From the IMG/VR virus record IMGVR_UViG_3300042463_001805, positions 33,377 to 97,376 of that record: a stretch of DNA of 64,000 nucleotides. The stretch is one strand, 5' to 3'. This document shows positions 7,454 to 14,006 of the stretch, in pieces; position 1 is the first letter of the stretch, and every line of letters begins with the position of its first letter. A program made the translations under genes and the position numbers. Origin of the DNA: a virus. A model generated the notes under the pieces. That model searched no databases. It was not told the origin of the DNA and was given only the letters and a program-made list of their open reading frames with translations.

Positions 7454-8062
7454 ATGAAAAGAATAGTTAGACTAACAGAATCAGATCTTACAAGAATTGT
7501 AAGAAGAGTATTAAACGAACAATATAATGATAGTTATACAGGGGCGCTAAAACAACTTGTTGATAACGTTAATTCAATGTTACCTAAAGGTGGGTATAAG
7601 TTAGCGTTCGGTGGACCAAATGAAAGAAAAATTAACAATTGTCCTATGGGTAAACAATATTCATCATATATAAGTGTAGTTAATTCGGCAGGTCAACCTT
7701 TGGGTAAATCTTCAGTAACTTTAGCTATGTTTACAGTGACAACTAATTGTAAAGTTGAGGGGCAAGTAGGGTTATCTAGCGTTACTATATTTGGTTTAGG
7801 AGACACCCAAATTGGTAATTATAGTAAAAACTCTCAGCAAAAAGGAGGGACAGCAATTCAAGGAGGTGCTTTATATCAAGCGGCTACAAGTTATATAAAA
7901 AGTGGAGACAAAGGTTTACAACAACTTGGTTATGCTCTTAGAGGTACAATATCCACTAATGCTCAAGGAGTTAAAACGGATTATTCAAAAATACCTACTA
8001 CCTTACTTACCGGTCTTAATTCCGCAAAAAATTCAATAGAAACTTTAATAAAAACAGTATAA
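7454..8062 (+). CDS. leader-bearing paralogue 3, putative head-packaged internal protein
   Basis: Third paralogue (202 residues). The leader is nearly identical in DNA to that of copies 1 and 2 over the first 57 bases and ends V-L-N-E22/Q23, again an (I/L)-x-E site. The mature part retains the family landmarks VNSMLPKGGYKL near residue 40 and YSKIPTTLLTGLNSAKNSIETL at the C-terminus; the middle is unlike the other copies. Unlike them it has two cysteines (NNCPMG, TTNCKVE). It has its own TATTTATT motif and a bidirectional terminator shared with the convergent secreted paralogue B. No known domain was recognised. Confidence 0.75.
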   Translation: MKRIVRLTESDLTRIVRRVLNEQYNDSYTGALKQLVDNVNSMLPKGGYKLAFGGPNERKINNCPMGKQYSSYISVVNSAGQPLGKSSVTLAMFTVTTNCKVEGQVGLSSVTIFGLGDTQIGNYSKNSQQKGGTAIQGGALYQAATSYIKSGDKGLQQLGYALRGTISTNAQGVKTDYSKIPTTLLTGLNSAKNSIETLIKTV

Positions 8063-8090
8063 AAAAAGGGAGTCTAACTCCCTTTTTTAT
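8063..8090. terminator. bidirectional terminator
   Basis: AAAAAAAGGGAG-TCTAA-CTCCCTTTTTT lies between the stop of leader-bearing paralogue 3 and the stop of secreted paralogue B, with A and T runs on both sides. Confidence 0.85.
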
Positions 8091-8560
8091 TTTACAACAA
8101 TATACTCAATTAATACTGTTAGATTTTCAATCTTATCGTAAAAATACTTACAAGGATTTTTAGACAAATTTTTTGTGTAAATGAAATCAATATCATATTC
8201 TTGTTTAATCAAACCACCCTCCCATTGGTATCCTGTGTAATAGAATTTATCTTCATTTGGTTTTTGTTCAAACCCATATATTAATCTTTGTAGAACAGTT
8301 ATATCATTTTCTTGAATCACAATAAAATCATTTTGAGAATATCTGTCAACTAAGATATTAATATTCTCATCAATCATTGTCACCGAACTATCAACCGAAT
8401 TAGATTTTATGTCCTCAAATGATAACTTACCTTTAGCTTTATACATTATTTGACCTTTGGATTTAAATTTTAATTTGTAATCCCATATATCTTCATTTTC
8501 TTGTGAAAAGGAAAAAGAAGAAATTAAAAAAAGAAAAGTTAATTTAAAAAAGGTTTTCAT
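8087..8560 (-). CDS. secreted protein, paralogue B
   Basis: This 157-residue protein is a paralogue of the one at 6843-7328. Shared landmarks are a signal peptide ending SSFSFSQ, the strand GQIMYKAKGKLSFEDIK, FIVIQENDITVLQR, FYTGYQWEGG, and NPCKYFYD running into an ILVEYIPV-like end (VLIEYIVVK). The pair probably arose by duplication of a unit consisting of one leader-bearing gene and one secreted gene in convergent orientation. No enzymatic motif is seen. Export is strongly supported; function is unknown. Confidence 0.7.
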   Translation of the reverse strand: MKTFFKLTFLFLISSFSFSQENEDIWDYKLKFKSKGQIMYKAKGKLSFEDIKSNSVDSSVTMIDENINILVDRYSQNDFIVIQENDITVLQRLIYGFEQKPNEDKFYYTGYQWEGGLIKQEYDIDFIYTKNLSKNPCKYFYDKIENLTVLIEYIVVK

Positions 8561-8591
8561 AATGTTTATTTTTTGGTTAATAATTATACTA

Positions 8592-8599
8592 CAAATATA
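8592..8599 (-). promoter_or_regulatory. TATATTTG -7 box for secreted paralogue B
   Basis: It matches TAnnTTTG on the minus strand and is embedded in a leader conserved with paralogue A. The -33 TTTG present in A is not evident here. Confidence 0.45.
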
Positions 8600-8653
8600 A
8601 ATCTTTTTTCTTGATTTAAAAAACTTTTTTAATATTATTTTTAATAAAAAAAT

Positions 8654-8902
8654 ATGGCAATTAAAAGAACGGATATTGATGGAACAAAAATTACTTGTGA
8701 GATAGACTCTAGTAATTTAAAAACAACAACATATGATACTGAAACAAAGAAGTTAGTTGTTGAATTTAAAAATGGTTTCAAATATGAATATGATGAAGTT
8801 CCCCATAATATCTATGCACAATTTAGACTTTCAGAATCTCAGGGTAAATTCTTTAATACTCAAATATCAAAAACATTCAAATATAAAAAAATAGATAAAT
8901 AA
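8654..8902 (+). CDS. KTSC-domain small protein
   Basis: An 82-residue protein with the KTSC pattern: SSNLKTTTYDTETKKLVVEF, then G-x-KYEYDEVP, then LSESQGKFFNTQI. KTSC domains are short stand-alone modules frequent in phages and bacteria. Some are fused to lysyl-tRNA synthetases, but the biochemical role is not established. It sits just upstream of the nucleotidyltransferase gene (22-base gap) and may be co-transcribed with it. No clear TATTTAT motif precedes it. Confidence 0.75.
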   Translation: MAIKRTDIDGTKITCEIDSSNLKTTTYDTETKKLVVEFKNGFKYEYDEVPHNIYAQFRLSESQGKFFNTQISKTFKYKKIDK

Positions 8903-8913
8903 ATATTACGCCA

Positions 8914-8921
8914 TATTTATA
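8914..8921 (+). promoter_or_regulatory. TATTTATA motif only 3 bases before a start codon
   Basis: It is the same octamer as at other genes, but ends 3 bases before the ATG at 8925. If it is a promoter, the transcript would be leaderless or translation would start further in. Confidence 0.3.
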
Positions 8922-8924
8922 TAC

Positions 8925-9677
8925 ATGGCAATTGATAAAAAAATAATCAAAAGTTTTTATTTACAGGATGAATTAAATCCCGAAGTTTGGGAAAGTTCAA
9001 AAAACACAACAAAACCTAAATTAGATACCCAAATAAGGGATAGGTTGTTAAAGATCGCAAATTTATTTATTGATTTTTTAAACGTGGAGATTTTTGTTCA
9101 CGATGTTTACTTATTAGGATCTTTAACTGGTTATAATTGGAGTGAGTTTTCTGATTTTGATTTACATATTATTTATGATTTCAATGACGCTGGTGAAAAA
9201 AAAGAAACATACGAAGAGCTATTCAGATTAAAAAAAACAGTTTTTAATTCTTCTCATGATATTAGAATAAAAGGTTATGAGGTTGAGTTATATGTACAGG
9301 ACCTTAATGAAGAAAACGAAAGTATGGGTGTATATTCTTTAATTTATGACAAGTGGTTAAAAACACCACAAAAAGAAGACTTTAAGGTCAATGAGAAAAA
9401 ATTAAAAGAAAAGGCACAACAATGGATGGATATTATTGACGGTGTTTTAGAAAATGCTGAAGATGAAGATTTAGAAACCGCCACAAAACTAATTGATAAG
9501 TATAAAGAAAAAATTAGAAAATACAGATCGTGTGGTTTAAAAAAAGAAGGTGAGTTTTCTTATGAAAATTTAGTTTTTAAATACCTAAGAAGAAGTGGAT
9601 ATATAGGTAAACTTAACGATTATAAAAATACTATGATAGATAAAAAATTATCTTTAGAACAAGAAAATTACGAGTAG
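8925..9677 (+). CDS. MNT-like nucleotidyltransferase
   Basis: This 250-residue protein carries the DNA polymerase beta-like nucleotidyltransferase signature LLGSLTGYNWSEFSDFDLH (about 65-83): the G-S dipeptide followed by the D-x-D metal-binding pair (SDFDLH). A later strand, GYEVELYVQD, supplies the third acidic position. The C-terminal part is a helical, lysine-rich region. Such proteins transfer a nucleotide to a small molecule, RNA or protein; the substrate cannot be told from sequence. Similar genes recur in large phages. A TATTTATA motif lies unusually close to the start codon. Confidence 0.7.
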   Translation: MAIDKKIIKSFYLQDELNPEVWESSKNTTKPKLDTQIRDRLLKIANLFIDFLNVEIFVHDVYLLGSLTGYNWSEFSDFDLHIIYDFNDAGEKKETYEELFRLKKTVFNSSHDIRIKGYEVELYVQDLNEENESMGVYSLIYDKWLKTPQKEDFKVNEKKLKEKAQQWMDIIDGVLENAEDEDLETATKLIDKYKEKIRKYRSCGLKKEGEFSYENLVFKYLRRSGYIGKLNDYKNTMIDKKLSLEQENYE

Positions 9678-9701
9678 TTTGCAAAATACAAAAAAACAAT
9701 A

Positions 9702-9709
9702 TATTTATA
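9702..9709 (+). promoter_or_regulatory. TATTTATA late-promoter-like motif
   Basis: It lies 65 bases upstream of the ATG at 9775, at the head of the terminase/portal gene run. Confidence 0.45.
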
Positions 9710-9774
9710 TAAAAAAATGTTTTAGGATTAAACACCCTAATACTTAATGTACTAAACAATTAAAACAAATTAAA

Positions 9775-11181
9775 ATGGCAGATTTAAGACCTTTAGGTAG
9801 TGAAAAATTACAAGGTATGGATAAAATTAGACGTATCATGGAAATTGCACGATATAATGAAGTACCTAAACAAGAGATTAATGAACTTTCTACCACAAAT
9901 TATACTATAACTTTATCAGATGGTAAAACATATGGTATTGTAAAAGAAAAATTAGGTTATATAATTAAAAGCGGATTAAATGAATCTACTTTGGATTATA
10001 CAGAATCTATGAAACATAGAAGACATTATAAATCTTATTCAGAAGCAATGAAAAGATTGAATATCATGGCCGGAGAAATTAATAGATCCACAGGTTATGA
10101 ATATGGTATTCCTTTGATTGGTGAACAAGCTGAAGGAAAAAAAAAATTCGTATTAAAACAAAATAAACCAAAAACCACTGACGCCCCACCAGCTGATATG
10201 GGAGCAGGAGCCCCACCAGCCGATATGGGAGCAGGAGCACCACCATCTGATATGGGAGCAGGATCGCCACCTATGGACGATATGGGAGCAGGATCGCCAC
10301 CTATGGACGACATGGGTGCAGGAGCACCACCAGCTGATATGGGTGCAGGAGCACCACCAGCCGATATGGGTGCAGGAGCACCACCAACAGACGCAGGAGC
10401 ACCACCTATGGACGACATGGGAGCAGGATCACCACCATCAGATGATATGGGCGGAGAAGGAATGGAACCACCAATGGACGATATGGGCGAACCTGAAGAT
10501 GGTGAAGAACCATCAGGACCTTCAGGATTAAAATCAATTCAAAAACTAACAGGAAGGTTAAGTCAAAAAATTAGATCTTTTGATAAAGACAAAGGTATGG
10601 ATTCTCAAGATATTAAATATGTTGTAAATTCCATATTATCTGCGATAAATTTAGAAAATTTAGATGAGGATGATAGAGATGATATTATGGCAAAATTTGA
10701 CGAGGTTGATGAATATGATATGGGTGATGAAGAAATTGATATGGAGGGAAGTGACGATTTAGGAATGGAAGAACCTGATATGGGTGGTGAAATGGATATG
10801 GGTGGTGAAATGACACCTCCTGATATGGGGACATCGCCAGCACCTGAGAAAACAGAAGGTTATTCTCACATTATGGATTCATTATTTGCTGAATCTAAAG
10901 TAGAAAAAGTTTTATCTAAATATTTTGATATCAAACCTGAAGAAAAACCAATTCTTGAGGAAAAAAGAAAAAAGGATTTTTTAAAGGAAAAATTAAAAAG
11001 AATTGAAGTTAAAAAAGAATTTATAAAACTTAGTGAAAGTCTTTCTCAATTAGAGTCAGCCAATGAATTTTATAAATCAAATAAAAATGCAAAATTTTTA
11101 GGTAAATCAAATAAAGAAAACTTAATTTTTGTTGTTGAAAACAAACAATATAAAGTAACACCAAGAGGAATAATTATATGA
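9775..11181 (+). CDS. low-complexity repeat protein upstream of terminase, probable virion protein
   Basis: This 468-residue protein has three parts. Residues 1-125 form an ordered region (LSDGKTYGIVKEKLGYIIKSG, then a KHRRHYKSYSEAMKRLN helix). Residues 139-236 are a tandem array of 9-10-residue units such as DMGAGAPPA and MDDMGAGSPP. The rest is acidic (DMGDEEIDMEGSDD) followed by a Lys/Glu-rich helix and a beta end. The array coincides with a GC-rich patch. No enzyme motif was recognised. The last bases (ATGA) overlap the next gene, so it belongs to the head operon. A head-associated or core role is inferred from position and from linker-like repeats also found in the portal tail. Confidence 0.65.
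   Translation: MADLRPLGSEKLQGMDKIRRIMEIARYNEVPKQEINELSTTNYTITLSDGKTYGIVKEKLGYIIKSGLNESTLDYTESMKHRRHYKSYSEAMKRLNIMAGEINRSTGYEYGIPLIGEQAEGKKKFVLKQNKPKTTDAPPADMGAGAPPADMGAGAPPSDMGAGSPPMDDMGAGSPPMDDMGAGAPPADMGAGAPPADMGAGAPPTDAGAPPMDDMGAGSPPSDDMGGEGMEPPMDDMGEPEDGEEPSGPSGLKSIQKLTGRLSQKIRSFDKDKGMDSQDIKYVVNSILSAINLENLDEDDRDDIMAKFDEVDEYDMGDEEIDMEGSDDLGMEEPDMGGEMDMGGEMTPPDMGTSPAPEKTEGYSHIMDSLFAESKVEKVLSKYFDIKPEEKPILEEKRKKDFLKEKLKRIEVKKEFIKLSESLSQLESANEFYKSNKNAKFLGKSNKENLIFVVENKQYKVTPRGIII
10189..10480 (+). repeat. in-frame tandem repeats encoding DMGAGAPP-like units
   Basis: Units of 27-30 bases (GATATGGGAGCAGGAGC type) are repeated about ten times with small variations. The array is GC-rich compared with its surroundings and likely to vary in copy number between relatives. 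Confidence 0.8.
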
Positions 11182-11591
11182 TTTTAGTATATGTAAACGA
11201 ATTAGGACCAAACTATAAAGGAGATAATATATATGAATTTATATTTTCAGACTTGGATGATGTTTGGGGTGAAGATTGGGATGCCGAACCAGCATCAGGA
11301 AAACCGTTACCGCCTAATTTTGATTACATAAAAAAAGTTGGGGTTTTAAAAAATTCAGAAATTGATTTAAACTTAATTCAAAACTCTGATTTTTTTGGTG
11401 TTTATGATGCAATTGACGGTGTCATATCTTTAGCTTGGGAAAGATCAGATAGTGATGAAATTTTAATACACAAAAGAAAAAGATTAGTTTTTCAATACGG
11501 AGATACCGTAGAAACAGTAGAAAATAAATTATACGAAAGAGACATCGTATTAAAATGGGAAAAAAACTTAGTTCAAGATGAAACATATTAA
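11178..11591 (+). CDS. conserved-looking protein of unknown function in the terminase operon
   Basis: A 137-residue acidic protein starting MILVYVNELGPNYKGDNIYEF. It overlaps the gene before it by ATGA and the one after it by 14 bases, so the three are translationally coupled. It contains many aromatic and acidic residues (DLDDVWGEDWD) and no cysteine, membrane segment or known motif. Its position just before terminase might suggest a small-terminase or DNA-packaging accessory role, but no HTH or coiled-coil oligomerisation pattern supports that. Function unknown. Confidence 0.6.
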   Translation: MILVYVNELGPNYKGDNIYEFIFSDLDDVWGEDWDAEPASGKPLPPNFDYIKKVGVLKNSEIDLNLIQNSDFFGVYDAIDGVISLAWERSDSDEILIHKRKRLVFQYGDTVETVENKLYERDIVLKWEKNLVQDETY

Positions 11592-12180
11592 TCCTAAAAT
11601 AGCAATCCTTTTACATGAAGGATTTTCAATTTCAACTTTAGAAAAAATGTCTAACGACCAACTTAATTTACTTTATAGTAAAGTAGTAAAAGAACAAACA
11701 GTTCCCCCAAACAAAACAGAGACAGTAACTGCAACTAAAACAACCGTACCACAGGGTGGAAATGCGACAGTTGCAGCAGGTTCTAAAGTTGAGGTTCAGG
11801 GAAATAGCGCTATTATAACAACAACCGAAACCGAATTAGGTGAAGAAGAAAAGGTTGGTAAAAATAAAGAGGTTAAAGAAAAGGCAATGTCAAAAAAACA
11901 ACAACAATTTTTTGGTATTGTAAGAGGAATGCAAAAAGGAGATACACCAAAAAAAGGTAAAGCCGGAAAAGTGGCTAAAGATATTGATCCTGAAGATGCC
12001 GAAGATTTTGCTAAAACAAAACATAAGGGATTACCGACAAGAAAAACAAACAAAAAATCAGATTCAAAAGAAGATGTTAAAAAATTAGAAGAAGGAATAA
12101 TGAGATTGATTGAAAGTCATTTACCTCCACACACAACAAAAGGTGAATTATTATACGCAATCAGAAGAAACAAAAGATAA
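11578..12180 (+). CDS. DUF3008-like protein next to terminase
   Basis: This 200-residue protein has a central SKKQQQFFGIVRGMQKG motif and a KTKHKGLPTRK motif, which together match the short basic module I know as DUF3008, often found beside phage terminase genes. The N-terminus (KIAILLHEGFS) contains an L-H-E site at residues 12-14, similar to the putative prohead-cleavage sites elsewhere. A Thr/Val-rich segment and a Lys/Glu-rich stretch flank the module, and the C-terminus is basic. It may be a minor head or packaging component, which is inference. It ends four bases before the large terminase start. Confidence 0.6.
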   Translation: MKHINPKIAILLHEGFSISTLEKMSNDQLNLLYSKVVKEQTVPPNKTETVTATKTTVPQGGNATVAAGSKVEVQGNSAIITTTETELGEEEKVGKNKEVKEKAMSKKQQQFFGIVRGMQKGDTPKKGKAGKVAKDIDPEDAEDFAKTKHKGLPTRKTNKKSDSKEDVKKLEEGIMRLIESHLPPHTTKGELLYAIRRNKR

Positions 12181-12183
12181 TGA

Positions 12184-13968
12184 ATGTCGTTAACAAAAGA
12201 ACAAGCGTTATTAGAATATGCAAAATGTGTAAATGATACTCCTTACGCATTAAAAACATATCTACAAACATACGACAATACACAATCCAAATACGTACCG
12301 TTAGAATTATTTAATGATCAAGTTACCCTTGTAAAAGATTACGATACATGTGAAGAAAATATTGCATTAAAGTATCGTCAGGCGGGCGTGTCTACTGTGA
12401 CTTCTGCATGGGCATCAAAAAGATTAGTTTTCGCTCGTAAAGAAAAACCTGAAAAAATCCTTATAATTGCCAACAAAATGGATACTGCCGTGGAAATGGC
12501 AAATAAAGTTCGTGCGTTTGTTGACCAATGGCCAAAATGGATGGGTGTTGGGTTTTCTTCTGAAAAAAACTCACAGAGACACTTTAAATTAACTAATGGT
12601 TGTGAGGTTAAGGCAGTTGCAACATCAAAAGATGCCTTACGTGGTTATACACCAACAATATTGATATTTGATGAGGCCGCGTACATCAATGCGGACGAGG
12701 ACTTTTGGTCTGCTTGTATGGCGTCCCTTTCAACAGGAGGTAAAGTAATTGTAATATCAACACCAAACGGATTTGATCCAATTTATTATTCTATTTACAG
12801 TCAGGCAGTTAAAGGAATGAATGACTTTAGAATAACTGAAATGTATTGGTTTAGAGATCCAAGATACTCTAAAGATTTACGACTAATTAAATGTGATGAT
12901 ATTGTTCATTACATGTTAAATAGAGGTGATTATGTTGATACAGATATCACAATTGATTATGGTAATATAAAAGTTAGTGAAAGAAACTTTGAACAGATAA
13001 AACAAAAAATAGAAAACGAAGGGTATAAGGCTTATAGTTCTTGGTTTGAGGCTATGGCCAAAAAATTAAAGTTTGATAAGAGAAAGATTTCACAAGAGTT
13101 GGAATGTAATTTTTTAGGTTCGGGGGATAATGTTATACCTGCTGAAACTATGAAAAAAATTAAAGAAAAACATATTAAAGAACCCGAAAATAAATTTATG
13201 GGTGGTGCTCTTTGGCAATGGAAAGAACCTATTGTCGGCCACAGATATATTATGGGGGTTGACGTTTCAAGAGGAGATAGTGAAGATTTTACAACATTTA
13301 CAATTATTGATTTTGATGAAAGAGAACAGGTTTTAGAATATTTAGGAAAAGTCCCACCTGATGTTGTAGCAGAAATTGCATATAAATGGGCAACCATGTA
13401 TAATGCGTTTATTGTTACTGATATAACTGGAGGTATGGGTGTTGCAACATCAAGAAAATTACAGGAACTTGGGTATAAAAATTTATATGTGGATGGAGTT
13501 AATCCGGCTGATAAATGGAAATGGGATCCAAAATCACAAGATAAAATACCTGGAATTAATTTTAACTCAAAAAGAGTTCAAATAATCGCAGCTTTTGAGG
13601 AATCATTGAGACATGGTTTTGGTGTTAGATCACAAAGATTATTTAATGAGTTAAACACATTTGTTTATGTAAATGGAAGACCCGATCACCAAAAGGGACA
13701 ACATGATGATTTAATCATGGCATTAGCTATGGCGATATATGTTGGGGAAAATTCTTTCGCCCAATTAGAAAAGGCAACCGAACACGCTAAAGCAATGTTG
13801 AATTCATGGTCCACAGAAAAAAAAGAATTTAGAGAATCCCACCAAAATTTTAATCCAGGCGTTCCTGTAAGTTACATGGATAGAATGAATATGGGTATGA
13901 GTAGAAGTTCCTTAACACAAAGTGATTACCAAAACTATTTATGGTTATTCGGAGGAAAAAGAGTTTAA
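12184..13968 (+). CDS. terL: large terminase subunit (T4 gp17-like)
   Basis: This 594-residue packaging motor has an N-terminal ATPase and a C-terminal nuclease. The ATPase has a degenerate Walker A KYRQAGVST (63-71) and Walker B ILIFDEAAY (159-167), with Asp163 and Glu164. The RNase H-like nuclease acidic residues are visible as GVDVSRGD (Asp360), VTDITGG (Asp413) and HDDLIMA (508-509). It translocates DNA into the prohead through the portal and cuts concatemers. Length and motif order fit the gp17 family. No intein or frameshift is seen. It is translated directly after the DUF3008-like gene and precedes the portal gene by 38 bases. Confidence 0.95.
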   Translation: MSLTKEQALLEYAKCVNDTPYALKTYLQTYDNTQSKYVPLELFNDQVTLVKDYDTCEENIALKYRQAGVSTVTSAWASKRLVFARKEKPEKILIIANKMDTAVEMANKVRAFVDQWPKWMGVGFSSEKNSQRHFKLTNGCEVKAVATSKDALRGYTPTILIFDEAAYINADEDFWSACMASLSTGGKVIVISTPNGFDPIYYSIYSQAVKGMNDFRITEMYWFRDPRYSKDLRLIKCDDIVHYMLNRGDYVDTDITIDYGNIKVSERNFEQIKQKIENEGYKAYSSWFEAMAKKLKFDKRKISQELECNFLGSGDNVIPAETMKKIKEKHIKEPENKFMGGALWQWKEPIVGHRYIMGVDVSRGDSEDFTTFTIIDFDEREQVLEYLGKVPPDVVAEIAYKWATMYNAFIVTDITGGMGVATSRKLQELGYKNLYVDGVNPADKWKWDPKSQDKIPGINFNSKRVQIIAAFEESLRHGFGVRSQRLFNELNTFVYVNGRPDHQKGQHDDLIMALAMAIYVGENSFAQLEKATEHAKAMLNSWSTEKKEFRESHQNFNPGVPVSYMDRMNMGMSRSSLTQSDYQNYLWLFGGKRV

Positions 13969-14006
13969 TTTATAAATTCTAAAACTATTTTTAAAATAAA
14001 AAACAT

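Noticed and set aside
5524-8062. The shared basic leader as a secretion signal peptide
   Set aside because: It has charged residues throughout (R, E, D, K) and no hydrophobic core. It differs sharply from the true signal peptides of the neighbouring minus-strand genes.
10095-10418. Long open frames on the minus strand opposite the DMGAGAPP repeats
   Set aside because: They arise from the GC-rich repeat on the coding strand, have Pro/Ala low-complexity translations and lack upstream signals.
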